Positions 28,105 through 36,665 of a stretch of 64,000 nt of DNA are shown piece by piece. The translations under genes were made by a program, and so were the position numbers. The stretch lies in contig OY843752.1 in the NCBI GenBank assembly GCA_963693105.1, positions 1,116,001 through 1,180,000 on the forward strand. The letters are read 5' to 3'. Every line of letters begins with the position of its first letter. The first letter of the stretch is position 1. The stretch comes from Oxydemutator sp963693105. GTDB taxonomy: Bacteria > Pseudomonadota > Gammaproteobacteria > Poriferisulfidales > Oxydemutatoraceae. The notes under the pieces are model-generated. The model searched no databases. It saw only the letters and a program-made list of their open reading frames with translations, and was not told the origin of the DNA.

Positions 28105-30426
28105 ATGAAAGAATTGCACGGGAACAAACCCGGTCGCAAAGTCCTTGCCACAGCCGTGTTTTTGTGCGCTTTTGCAGGGGGGGGCGCCGTGGTGTGGGCC
28201 GGAGAGCCTGAGAAAATCATCGTCATCGGCACGACCCCGGTGCGTCCGGCGGGGATGGATGCGCGAGGATTCCCCGGCCGCGTACAGAACGCCGACAGCG
28301 CAGAATTGGCCGGCAGCGTCAGCGCCGACATCACGGATTACCTCAACCGCAGTTTCAGCGGCGTGCATATCAACTCGGCGCAAGGCAATCCGCTGCAGCC
28401 GGATTTGTATTACCGGGGTTTCGCCGCGTCGCCTTTGCTCGGTCTGCCGGTCGGCCTTACGGTTTATCAGAACGGCGTGCGCCTGAACGAGCCGCTCGGC
28501 GACACGATCAACTGGGAACTGGTGCCGATGAACGCGGTTGCCGGCATGAGCCTGGTTGGCGGCGCCAACGCGCTCTACGGCTTGAACACGCTGGGCGGCT
28601 CGGTGGTGCTGGACATGAAAAACGGTTTTACCCACCCGGGCAACGTGGTCGAAGTGGAAGGCGGTTCGTACGAACGCTTCATCGGCAATATTGAAAGCGG
28701 CGCCAACAACGGCGAATACGCCTACTACTTCAATGCGCAGCGCTTCTACGAACGCGGCTGGCGTGATTTTTCACAGTCCTGGGCCGAAAATCTCTACGCC
28801 AGCCTCGAATGGCGCGGGCGCCAGGGCGCGCTCGGAATCAATTACCAGCGCGGATTGTCGAAACTGACCGGCAACGGGCCGCAGGCCGCCGATCTGCTCG
28901 ACGACGAGCGCGACGGCATTTTCACCGCGCCCGACATCACCGAGAACGATTTGTCCATGTGGACGCTGAAAGGCGATTATCTGCTCGGCGACGAGATGCG
29001 CTTGTCCGGAAATCTCTATTACCGCGACAACGACACGGGCTCGTTCAACGGCGACGCCGCCGAGTACGAGACGGGCGAAGCCCCCCCCGACTGCGATATG
29101 CCCATGAACTGCGATGCGATCAACAACATCAGTGCGCGCGGCCAGGAGAGCGTTGGCGGCGTTTTCCAGGTCGAGTTCCCGTTCGACTGGCTCGGCCACC
29201 GGCATCATGTCAGCGCCGGCGCCGGCTACCGCGAAGGCCGCAGCCGTTTCGACGCGCGCGTCCAGAACGCGCGCCTGGACCCCGCCACGCGCTCGACGCT
29301 GACACCCGGCGCGTTCACCGGTGCTTTCCAGGATGACGACACCCGCGTCAAGACGCGCGTCGGCACCCGCTATCTCTACGCCGGCGACACCGTCTCCATC
29401 GGCGACGACTGGACGGCCACGTTGTCCGGCTACTATCACGACAGCGCGATCCGGCTGCGCGACCGCACCGGCGAGCAGCCGGAGTTGAACGGCAGCCACG
29501 ATTACAACCGCTTCAACTGGGGCGCCGGCGCCGTCTATCATTGGCGCCCCGACACCGACTTCTACGGTGGTTACAGCGAGTCGAGCCGCTTGCCGACGCC
29601 AATCGAACTGGCGTGCAGCGAGCAGGTGCTCGAGCAGAGGGCGGCCAACAACCCCGGCGAGGAAGTCGAGTGCCGCCTGCCCAACGCCTTCCTTGCCGAC
29701 CCGCCGCTCGACGAGGTCATTTCCACGAGTTTTGAATTCGGCGCGCGCGGCACATTGGAAAACGGCTGGAGTTGGTCGCTGGGCGGCTTCCACACGCGCA
29801 ACAAGGACGACATCCTCTTCCAGACCACCGGACGCTCGCGCGGCGTGTTCAAAAATGTGGATGAAACCCGGCGCCTCGGCGTCGAGGCCGCGCTCTCGGG
29901 CGCCTGGGGCGGTATCGACTGGACCTTGAACTACACGCGCATCGAGGCCACTTTCGAGGACCGTTTCCTGGTCGTCAGTCCCAACCACGCCAACGCCGCC
30001 GATCTCGACGGCGACGGCGACGCGGACGAAATCCAGGTCAGAAGAGGCGACCGTATTCCCGGTATCCCGCGCGACCTGTTCAAGGCCGCCGTGGACTACG
30101 AGATACATCCCCGGTTGTCGGTGGGACTCGACATGATCGCCGTCTCCGGCCAGTATCTTCGCGGCGACGAGTCGAACGAGATGGGCAGAATCGCCGGCTA
30201 CGCGACGTTCAACGCCCGCGCCAATTACCGCGTGGATGATCAAATCGAGGCGTTTTTGCGTATCGAGAACCTGTTCGACAAAGACTACGAGAACTTCGGC
30301 CTGGTCGGCGAGGAGCCGAGCGAGGTGGATGTCATCGCAGACCGCTACCCCGACGCCGAAGACCCCCGTTTCCTCGCCCCCGGCGCTCCGGTCTCGGTAT
30401 GGGTCGGCATGAGGCTGCATTTCTGA
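28105..30426 (+). CDS. TonB-dependent outer-membrane receptor
   Basis: A 773-residue receptor with a signal peptide (about 12-32, ending VWAGE), a short TonB-box-like stretch EKIIVIGT, and a plug domain containing LYYRGFAASPLLGLPVGLTV and GANALYGLNTLGGSVVL. A 22-strand barrel ends with VWVGMRLHF, the terminal aromatic needed for BAM recognition. An extracellular loop has DLDGDGDADE, a calcium-binding-like Asp-rich motif. The substrate is unknown (siderophore, metal chelate or other). It would be energised by the TonB2 system at 10-15 kb. It lies between the 23S and 5S genes, which is unusual. Confidence 0.92.
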   Translation: MKELHGNKPGRKVLATAVFLCAFAGGGAVVWAGEPEKIIVIGTTPVRPAGMDARGFPGRVQNADSAELAGSVSADITDYLNRSFSGVHINSAQGNPLQPDLYYRGFAASPLLGLPVGLTVYQNGVRLNEPLGDTINWELVPMNAVAGMSLVGGANALYGLNTLGGSVVLDMKNGFTHPGNVVEVEGGSYERFIGNIESGANNGEYAYYFNAQRFYERGWRDFSQSWAENLYASLEWRGRQGALGINYQRGLSKLTGNGPQAADLLDDERDGIFTAPDITENDLSMWTLKGDYLLGDEMRLSGNLYYRDNDTGSFNGDAAEYETGEAPPDCDMPMNCDAINNISARGQESVGGVFQVEFPFDWLGHRHHVSAGAGYREGRSRFDARVQNARLDPATRSTLTPGAFTGAFQDDDTRVKTRVGTRYLYAGDTVSIGDDWTATLSGYYHDSAIRLRDRTGEQPELNGSHDYNRFNWGAGAVYHWRPDTDFYGGYSESSRLPTPIELACSEQVLEQRAANNPGEEVECRLPNAFLADPPLDEVISTSFEFGARGTLENGWSWSLGGFHTRNKDDILFQTTGRSRGVFKNVDETRRLGVEAALSGAWGGIDWTLNYTRIEATFEDRFLVVSPNHANAADLDGDGDADEIQVRRGDRIPGIPRDLFKAAVDYEIHPRLSVGLDMIAVSGQYLRGDESNEMGRIAGYATFNARANYRVDDQIEAFLRIENLFDKDYENFGLVGEEPSEVDVIADRYPDAEDPRFLAPGAPVSVWVGMRLHF

Positions 30427-30457
30427 GGCCGCCGCCGGTTCCGCCCGCCGCCCGCCC

Positions 30458-30486
30458 TTGCAATTTACGCCCGTGCCCGCTATGAT
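30458..30486 (+). promoter_or_regulatory. Promoter of the small ORF / 5S rRNA / lepB unit
   Basis: TTGCAA (30458-30463) and TATGAT (30481-30486) are 17 bp apart; the predicted start is near 30493. It uses the same -35 and spacing as the promoter of the tRNA/23S unit at 23947, which fits an rRNA promoter for the detached 5S gene. Confidence 0.65.
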
Positions 30487-30525
30487 GAACCTTTCCCGAT
30501 TAAACCAGACCGTGAGACTTGTATC

Positions 30526-30618
30526 ATGATGAAAGTACCGCTGGAAAACATGATTTCGCCAATCATCTTTTTCGCTATATTGGGTTTTTTGGATTACCTG
30601 ATTGCCAACGCGCGTTAA
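30526..30618 (+). CDS. Possible 30-residue membrane peptide upstream of 5S
   Basis: ATGATGAAAGTACC opens a 30-codon frame (TAA at 30616) whose product is one hydrophobic segment, PIIFFAILGFLDYLIANAR at its C-terminus. It starts about 33 nt after the predicted transcription start and ends 18 nt before the 5S gene. The Shine-Dalgarno is weak (GTGAG at a long distance). Codon use cannot decide at this length. It may be real, or simply the leader of the 5S precursor. Confidence 0.35.
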   Translation: MMKVPLENMISPIIFFAILGFLDYLIANAR

Positions 30619-30636
30619 GTTGCGCGACAACCGGTT

Positions 30637-30756
30637 TGCCTGGCGGCCATAGAGTGCTGGTACCACCCGATCCCATTCCGAACTCGGAAGTGAAACGGCA
30701 CATCGCCGATGGTAGTGCGGGGTCTCCCCGTGTGAGAGTAGGACACTGCCAGGCAT
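30637..30756 (+). rRNA. rrf: 5S ribosomal RNA
   Basis: 120 nt with terminal helix TGCCTGGCGGCC/..GCCAGGCA and conserved CCGAACTCGGAAGTGAAACG and CGATGGTAGTG. It is more than 3 kb downstream of the 23S gene, beyond a terminator and two protein genes, with its own promoter. No terminator follows; lepB begins 18 nt after its end. Confidence 0.97.
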
Positions 30757-30774
30757 TTATTTTGTACGCGCACA

Positions 30775-31554
30775 ATGGATTTTGACCTCGAGTTTTTTCT
30801 GGCGCTCGCGACGCTGATTGCGGGGCTCATTGTTCTTGTCGCGCGTCTGTCCGCCTCCGGACGGGAGGAAAGGGCGGAAAAACGCGCGCGTTTCGGCTGG
30901 ATTGTGGACGGGGCGCGCTCCTTCTTCCCGATTCTTCTAATCGTTCTTGTGCTGCGCAGTTTCGTCGTCGAGCCTTTTAGAATTCCGTCCGGCTCGATGT
31001 TGCCGACGCTGCAAATCGGAGATTTTATTCTCGTCAACAAGTACGCCTACGGCCTGAAACTGCCGGTTCTGCACAACACGGTCGTTCCCGTCGGCGCGCC
31101 GAGCACCGGCGACGTCGCCGTGTTTCGCTATCCCAACGATGCCCGGCAGGACTACATCAAGCGCGTTGTCGGCGTGCCGGGAGACCACATTGTCTATCGC
31201 GAAAAGAAACTCTACATCAACGGCCGGGCCATCGAGCAGCAGGATGCGGAAGGCCACGGCGAGGTGTTTTCCGGGCCGGTTCCGATCGAGATGCACCGCA
31301 AAACCGAATTGCTGCCGGGCGCCGGGCACGACATCCTGCTGGCGCCGTCGGTGAACCGGCCGCCGGGGCAGTGGCGCGTGCCGCCGGGCTATTATTTCGT
31401 CATGGGCGACAACCGCGACAACAGCAATGACAGCCGCGCCTGGGGATTTGTTCCGGAGGCCAACCTCGTCGGCAGGGCCTTTCTGATCTGGATGCACTGG
31501 GACTACGACGCCGGCCGGGTTGATTTTTTCCGGATCGGCACGACCATCCGCTAA
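30775..31554 (+). CDS. lepB: Signal peptidase I
   Basis: A 259-residue inner-membrane protease that removes Sec and Tat signal peptides. Two membrane segments lie near the N-terminus (about 5-24 and 48-63). The catalytic dyad is Ser74 in PSGSMLPTL and Lys129 in DYIKRVVGVPGD; the later box GDNRDNSNDSRAWG is intact. It is the first protein gene of lepB-rnc-era-recO-pdxJ-acpS and probably read through from the 5S promoter. The usual neighbour lepA is missing; 5S rRNA occupies its place. Its stop abuts the rnc ATG. Confidence 0.96.
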   Translation: MDFDLEFFLALATLIAGLIVLVARLSASGREERAEKRARFGWIVDGARSFFPILLIVLVLRSFVVEPFRIPSGSMLPTLQIGDFILVNKYAYGLKLPVLHNTVVPVGAPSTGDVAVFRYPNDARQDYIKRVVGVPGDHIVYREKKLYINGRAIEQQDAEGHGEVFSGPVPIEMHRKTELLPGAGHDILLAPSVNRPPGQWRVPPGYYFVMGDNRDNSNDSRAWGFVPEANLVGRAFLIWMHWDYDAGRVDFFRIGTTIR

Positions 31555-32232
31555 ATGTCGAAACTCGAAGATCTGCTCGAACCGGGTTTCCTCGACCAGC
31601 CGCTTTTCCACAGAGCCGTCACGCACCGCAGCGCCGGCCGGAGCCACAACGAGCGCCTGGAATTTCTCGGCGATGCGGTGCTGCAACTCGTCATCACCGA
31701 AACACTCTACGATGGTTTCCCGGATGCCGACGAGGGCGCTCTCAGCAAACTGCGCGCCCACCTTGTGCGCGGCGAGACCCTGTCCGGGATGGCGCGGCGG
31801 TGCCGTCTGGGGGAGCATCTGGTGCTCGGCCCGGGCGAAATCAAAAGCGGCGGCGCCGCGCGCGAATCCATTCTTGCCGACGCTTTCGAGGCGCTCATCG
31901 GCGCCTTGTATCTGTGGAAGGGCCTGCGCGCCGCGCGCGTTTTCATCACCGCCGTCTTCAGCGACAAGCTGTCCTCGCTTTCACGCGTCGAGAATTTGCA
32001 GGACGCCAAGAGCCGGTTGCAGGAATATGTGCAGTCCCGCGGCGTGCAACTGCCGGTGTACGAAGTGGTTGAGGAAAACACGCACGGCGGCGAGAAGCTT
32101 TTCAGGGTGACATGCAAGGTTGCGGGCCTTGACGTCGAGGCGCGCGGCGAGGGCGCCTCGAAGCGCAAGGCCGAGCAAAGCGCCGCCGAATCCACGCTGC
32201 GGCGGATTTTCGATGGCCGACACAATGACTGA
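31555..32232 (+). CDS. rnc: Ribonuclease III
   Basis: A 225-residue double-strand RNA endonuclease that processes rRNA precursors. The nuclease domain has the signature ERLEFLGDAVLQL and the acidic DAFEALIGALYL; the C-terminal dsRNA-binding domain (about 152-222) has DAKSRLQEYVQ, VTCKVAG and GEGASKRKAEQSAAE. Length equals E. coli RNase III. It starts directly after the lepB stop and overlaps era. The long stem around 23S (24479-24500 with 27369-27391) is an expected substrate. Confidence 0.96.
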   Translation: MSKLEDLLEPGFLDQPLFHRAVTHRSAGRSHNERLEFLGDAVLQLVITETLYDGFPDADEGALSKLRAHLVRGETLSGMARRCRLGEHLVLGPGEIKSGGAARESILADAFEALIGALYLWKGLRAARVFITAVFSDKLSSLSRVENLQDAKSRLQEYVQSRGVQLPVYEVVEENTHGGEKLFRVTCKVAGLDVEARGEGASKRKAEQSAAESTLRRIFDGRHND

Positions 32233-33121
32233 CTCCCCCCGCCCGACACGCTGCGGCACGGTCGCCCTTGCCGGCAAACCCAACGCCGGCAAATCCACGC
32301 TTTTCAACTGCCTGGTCGGCCGGCGCCTGTCGTCGGTGACACGCAAACCGCAGACGACGCGCCACAACGTGCGCGGCATCCTGACCAAACGCGACACCCA
32401 GATTGTTTTCATCGACACGCCGGGACTCTACCGCGGCCCGCGCGATTTCATGAGCCGCATCCTCGACAAAAACGCCCGCAACGCGCTGCTGGATGTGGAT
32501 CTGGTGGTGCTGGTAACATCCGCGCTCCGGTGGGCCGCCGGCGACCAGGCGGTGTTGGATCTGATTCGGGAATCGGACAAGGCCTGCATCCTGGTATTCA
32601 ACAAGGTGGACTTGCTGAAAGACAAAAAGCGGCTGCTGCCCGAGATCAGGAAATTTTCCGAAGACTACGGCTTCGACCGGATTGTTCCGGTGTCCGCGCT
32701 GACGGGCGCCGGTGTCGAGCGCCTGAAGACGGAAATCGCCGAATCGCTGCCGGCGGCGGATTTTCTCTTTCCGCCGGACCAGACCAGCGACCGCGGCCCG
32801 GGGTTCACCGCCAGCGAGTTGATTCGGGAAAAAGTGATGGAAGTCCTCCACCAGGAACTGCCGTACACAACGCACGTTTCAACCGAGTCGTTCGAGGACC
32901 AGCCCTCGCTGCTGCGCATCGGCGCGGTGCTTTACGTTGACAAACCCGGCCAGCGCGGCATCGTCCTGGGCGCCGGGGGCGAGCGCCTGAAATTAATCGG
33001 CACGATGGCGCGGCGGACGCTGGAGCACACTTTTTCCAAGCACGTGTTTCTCAAACTGACGGTCAAGGTCAAGCCGGATTGGCGCCGCGACCCGGCCATC
33101 ATCCGCGAATACCTGAAGTAG
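32225..33121 (+). CDS. era: GTPase Era
   Basis: About 298 residues. Era is a 16S-rRNA-binding GTPase in 30S assembly. G motifs: GKPNAGKS (residues 17-24), FIDTPG and NKVD. The C-terminal KH domain contains GQRGIVLGAGGERLKLIG. The ATG at 32225 gives the family length and overlaps the rnc stop; another ATG at 32213 would add four residues. Like rnc and recO it is part of the lepB operon. Confidence 0.96.
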   Translation: MTDSPRPTRCGTVALAGKPNAGKSTLFNCLVGRRLSSVTRKPQTTRHNVRGILTKRDTQIVFIDTPGLYRGPRDFMSRILDKNARNALLDVDLVVLVTSALRWAAGDQAVLDLIRESDKACILVFNKVDLLKDKKRLLPEIRKFSEDYGFDRIVPVSALTGAGVERLKTEIAESLPAADFLFPPDQTSDRGPGFTASELIREKVMEVLHQELPYTTHVSTESFEDQPSLLRIGAVLYVDKPGQRGIVLGAGGERLKLIGTMARRTLEHTFSKHVFLKLTVKVKPDWRRDPAIIREYLK

Positions 33122-33127
33122 GCGGAC

Positions 33128-33850
33128 ATGCTCGTCTTCGAGGCTGAACCGGCGTTTGTCATCCACAAGCGGCCGTACAGGGACCACAGCAGTCTCGTGC
33201 AGTTCCTGACGCCCGGTCACGGGCGCATCACGGTCGTCGCGCGCCTGTCGTCGAAATTAATCGGCAAGACGCTGCAACCTTTCATTCCGGCGCGTCTGAC
33301 GTGCAGCGGGCGCGGCAGTCTGCTGAACATGCGCCATTTCGAACCCGAAGGCGTCGGCCTGCTGGACGACACCCGCCGGCGCATGGTCGGCATCTACGTC
33401 AACGAACTGGTGGTGAAACTGACGCCGTCCGCCAGCCCTTCGCGGCAGTTGTTTGAACTGTACCGGGAGTGTCTGCAGGCGCTGGCAGCCGCGCCCGGCG
33501 GACCGGAAGGGGAACTGGAGCGCGCCCTGCGCCACTTCGAGTTGCGCCTGCTTGAACTCACCGGCAACGGCCTGCAACTGGAGCACGAACACGACACCCT
33601 GGAGCCCGTCGCCGCCGACAGGGATTATTATTACCATCCCGGCCGGGGCCCGGAGCGCACCGCCGCCGCCGCCTCCGGGCGGGCGGTGTACCGTGGCGCG
33701 ACGTTGATTGCGCTGCGCGGCGGACCCGAACAATGGGGCCGCGAAATCCTGCCCGAAAGCAAGCGGCTGCTGCGCTCGGTGATTGACTACCACCTGCACG
33801 GCAGCCTGCAGGCACGGCAGATTTTCGACTACCTCAAGCACCTGGCCTGA
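33128..33850 (+). CDS. recO: DNA repair protein RecO
   Basis: A 240-residue protein of the RecFOR pathway, which loads RecA on SSB-coated DNA. The N-terminal OB fold shows VIHKRPYRDHSSLVQFLTPGHGRITVVAR and the middle LYVNEL-type helix appears as IYVNELVVKLTP. The C-terminal part, FELRLLELTGNGLQLEH, lacks zinc-binding Cys pairs, as in gammaproteobacterial RecO. It starts 6 nt after era. Confidence 0.92.
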   Translation: MLVFEAEPAFVIHKRPYRDHSSLVQFLTPGHGRITVVARLSSKLIGKTLQPFIPARLTCSGRGSLLNMRHFEPEGVGLLDDTRRRMVGIYVNELVVKLTPSASPSRQLFELYRECLQALAAAPGGPEGELERALRHFELRLLELTGNGLQLEHEHDTLEPVAADRDYYYHPGRGPERTAAAASGRAVYRGATLIALRGGPEQWGREILPESKRLLRSVIDYHLHGSLQARQIFDYLKHLA

Positions 33851-33864
33851 CTTGCGCGGATGCA

Positions 33865-34596
33865 ATGATGAAGGAATTCACGACCACTCTCGGCGTCAAC
33901 ATTGATCACGTGGCGACCTTGCGCCAGGCGCGGCACACGCCGTACCCCGATTTTGCCGGCGCCATCGAGGCCGTGGAAAGCGCCGGCGCCGACGGCGTCA
34001 CGATGCACCTGCGCGAGGACCGCCGCCACGTGCAGGACGCCGACGTTTACGCCGCGCGCGAAAAAATCACGACCCATCTGAACCTGGAGATGGCGCCCAC
34101 CGGGGAAATGCTGGACATCGCGCTCGACGTCAAGCCGGATTATTGCTGCCTGGTGCCGGAGAAGCGCGAGGAATTGACGACCGAGGGAGGGCTGGATGTG
34201 ATGACCCACGCCGGCAGGATCGGCGAAATCTGCGCGGCGCTGGGCGAAGCCGGCATCCGGGTTTCGCTGTTCATCGAGCCGGAGCCTGCGGCCGTTGACC
34301 GGGCCGCCGTCCTCGGCGCGCCCATCGTCGAGTTGCACACGGGGGAGTACGCGCTGGCCGCGGGCGAGGCGCAGCGGCGGCAGCTGCGCCGCATTGAACA
34401 AGCCGCCGTCCACGCCGCGCGCGCCGGCCTGCAACCCAACGCCGGCCACGGCCTGCATCGCGGCAACGTGCACCCGGTCGCGGCCATCGCCGCCGTCGCC
34501 GAACTCAACATCGGACACTCGATAGTCGCCGATGCCGTCTTTTGCGGACTCAGGGACGCGGTGCGCCGAATGCGCGCCGCGATGCAAGGCGCATGA
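33865..34596 (+). CDS. pdxJ: Pyridoxine 5'-phosphate synthase
   Basis: A 243-residue TIM-barrel enzyme joining amino-oxopropyl phosphate and deoxyxylulose phosphate in vitamin B6 synthesis. Diagnostic stretches: LGVNIDHVATLRQAR, GADGVTMHLREDRRHVQDAD, NLEMAPTGEM, VSLFIEPE and AGHGLHRGNV. It begins with two ATG codons (33865, 33868). Its TGA overlaps the acpS ATG. Confidence 0.96.
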   Translation: MMKEFTTTLGVNIDHVATLRQARHTPYPDFAGAIEAVESAGADGVTMHLREDRRHVQDADVYAAREKITTHLNLEMAPTGEMLDIALDVKPDYCCLVPEKREELTTEGGLDVMTHAGRIGEICAALGEAGIRVSLFIEPEPAAVDRAAVLGAPIVELHTGEYALAAGEAQRRQLRRIEQAAVHAARAGLQPNAGHGLHRGNVHPVAAIAAVAELNIGHSIVADAVFCGLRDAVRRMRAAMQGA

Positions 34597-34964
34597 TTCG
34601 CGGCGTCGGCATAGACATCGTCGAAGTCGAGCGGGTTCGGCGCGTGCTGCGCCGCCACCCGTCGCGTTTCCCCGCCAGGATTCTGCATCCGCAGGAGCGG
34701 GCTTTGTACGGCGGCCAGCGCGACCCGGCGGCTTTTCTTGCGCGCCAGTTCGCGCTCAAGGAGGCCGTTGCCAAGGCGCTCGGCTGCGGCTTCACGCGCG
34801 GCCTCTACCCGGCGCGCATCCTCGTCGGACGCGACCGCGACGGCTGTCCTTACGCGGTGTTGCCGCCCGGCTTCGACCAACACACGGTCGTGGTCAGCGT
34901 CTCCGCGGAGAAATGCCATGCCGTCGCCCACGCCACCGCCTTCGATGATTCCGGCAACGGTTGA
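34593..34964 (+). CDS. acpS: Holo-[acyl-carrier-protein] synthase
   Basis: A 123-residue enzyme attaching phosphopantetheine to acyl carrier protein. MIRGVGIDIVEVERV holds the metal-binding Asp, and ARQFALKEAVAKALGCG holds the catalytic E-K motif. Normal length. It follows pdxJ with a 4-nt overlap, the standard gammaproteobacterial pair. Confidence 0.94.
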   Translation: MIRGVGIDIVEVERVRRVLRRHPSRFPARILHPQERALYGGQRDPAAFLARQFALKEAVAKALGCGFTRGLYPARILVGRDRDGCPYAVLPPGFDQHTVVVSVSAEKCHAVAHATAFDDSGNG

Positions 34965-34998
34965 CCCGGAGAAATGGAACCGTCATTATTATCCGCTG

Positions 34999-35904
34999 AT
35001 GAGTGACTCCCCGACCACCGCCCCGACCATCGCCGACTGCATAGGCGACACGCCGCTGGTGCGCCTGCAGCGCATGGCCGCCGCCACCGGCAGCGAGGTG
35101 CTGGTCAAACTCGAGGGCGACAACCCGGCGGGTTCGGTCAAGGACCGTCCCGCGTTCAACATGATAGTCGCCGCCGAGAAGCGGGGGGACATCCGCCCGG
35201 GCGACACGCTGATCGAGGCGACCAGCGGCAACACCGGCATCGCGCTGGCCATGGCCGCCGCCATCAAGGGCTACCGCATGATTCTGATCATGCCCGAAAA
35301 CATGAGCGAGGAACGGCGCGCCTGCATGAAGGCGTACGGCGCCGAAATCATCCTGGTCCCGGAGGAGGCGAGCATGGAAGGCGCGCGCGACCTTGCCGCC
35401 GAAATGGGGCGCGACGGCAAGGGTCTGGTGCTCGACCAGTTCGCAAACCCCGACAACCCGCTGGCGCACTACCACGGAACCGGGCCCGAAATCTGGCGCG
35501 ACAGCGGGGGCCGCCTGACTCACTTCGTCAGTTCGATGGGCACCACCGGCACCATCGTCGGCGTCTCGCGCTTTCTGAAAGAAAAGAATCCGGCGGTCGA
35601 GATCGTCGGCGTGCAGCCCGAGGAAGGCTCGAAGATTCCGGGCATCCGCGCGTGGCCCGCGGCCTACCTGCCGAAGATTTACGATGCGTCGTGCGTACGC
35701 CGCACGCTGGAGGTCTCGCGCGAAGACGCCGAAAAAACCATGCGCCGGATGGCGGCGGAAGAGGGTATTTTCTGCGGCATCTCGTCGGGCGGCTGTGTTC
35801 ACGCCGCGCTTCGCATCGCGAGCGAGGAGCGGGGGCGCATCGTCGTGGCCATCGTCTGCGACCGCGGCGACCGTTACATCTCGACGGGGGTTTTTCCGGC
35901 GTGA
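34999..35904 (+). CDS. cysM: Cysteine synthase B (O-acetylserine sulfhydrylase)
   Basis: A 301-residue PLP enzyme making cysteine from O-acetylserine and sulfide or thiosulfate. The PLP Lys is in NPAGSVKDRPA, the phosphate loop in EATSGNTGIAL, with SSMGTTGTIVG and GISSGG later. The pattern is CysM rather than CysK. The ATG at 34999 was chosen for length; the frame is open far upstream through acpS but that part is shadow. The stop overlaps a GTG start of the next gene. Confidence 0.94.
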   Translation: MSDSPTTAPTIADCIGDTPLVRLQRMAAATGSEVLVKLEGDNPAGSVKDRPAFNMIVAAEKRGDIRPGDTLIEATSGNTGIALAMAAAIKGYRMILIMPENMSEERRACMKAYGAEIILVPEEASMEGARDLAAEMGRDGKGLVLDQFANPDNPLAHYHGTGPEIWRDSGGRLTHFVSSMGTTGTIVGVSRFLKEKNPAVEIVGVQPEEGSKIPGIRAWPAAYLPKIYDASCVRRTLEVSREDAEKTMRRMAAEEGIFCGISSGGCVHAALRIASEERGRIVVAIVCDRGDRYISTGVFPA

Positions 35905-36665
35905 AAGTCCTGGTGTACGACATCGAGACGGTGCCGGACGCGCAGTCGGGCCGGCGTCTGCTCGACCTCGGCGAGGAATTGCCCGACAGCGACATCGTGC
36001 GCGCGCTGGAGCAGATCCAGTTCCAGAAGAACGGCAGAACTTTTCTGCCGCATTGTCTGCACCGCATCGTCGCCATCTCGCTGTTGCTGGAGTCTTCGAA
36101 TCAGGAGCCCACCTTGTGGTCGCTCGACGGCGACGAGGCCGAAATACTCGAACGCTTTTTCAAGGGCATCGAGCAATACTCGCCGCAACTCGTCAGCTGG
36201 AACGGCGCGCACTTCGACCTGCCGGTCATCCACTACCGCTCGCTGCTGCACGGCATCGCCGCGCCGCGTTACTGGGAGACCGGCGACGAGGTCCGCGAGT
36301 TTCGCTTCAACAATTATCTCAACCGCTACCACTGGCGGCATCTCGACCTGATGGACATTCTGTCGCTGTACGATTTCCACGCCGCGGCCTCGCTCGACAA
36401 CATCTCGAAACTGATCGGCGCCCCCGGCAAGCAGGGCATGGACGGCAGCCAGGTGTGGGACGCATTCCAGGCCGGCGAACTGGAGAGCATCAGCCACTAT
36501 TGCGAAACCGACGTGCTCAATACCTACCTGGTGTTCCTGCGTTTTGAATTGATGCGCGGCCGGCTCGGCAAGAGCGCCCACGATGACCGTTGCCGGCAAT
36601 TGCGCGAGATGCTAGAAGCCTCCGGCAAGAAACACCTGGAGGAGTTCGCCGCTTCAATGCAGTAG
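35901..36665 (+). CDS. Predicted 3'-5' exonuclease (PolB exonuclease-like)
   Basis: A 254-residue DEDD exonuclease. Exo I is VLVYDIETVPD near the N-terminus, Exo II SWNGAHFDLPVIHYRS, and Exo III HYCETDVLNTYLVF. This corresponds to the stand-alone family related to the exonuclease domain of DNA polymerase B (PF10108 type). Function in the cell is not established. The GTG start overlaps the cysM stop (GTGA). The 3' end overlaps convergent dapE by 12 nt. Confidence 0.85.
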   Translation: MKVLVYDIETVPDAQSGRRLLDLGEELPDSDIVRALEQIQFQKNGRTFLPHCLHRIVAISLLLESSNQEPTLWSLDGDEAEILERFFKGIEQYSPQLVSWNGAHFDLPVIHYRSLLHGIAAPRYWETGDEVREFRFNNYLNRYHWRHLDLMDILSLYDFHAAASLDNISKLIGAPGKQGMDGSQVWDAFQAGELESISHYCETDVLNTYLVFLRFELMRGRLGKSAHDDRCRQLREMLEASGKKHLEEFAASMQ

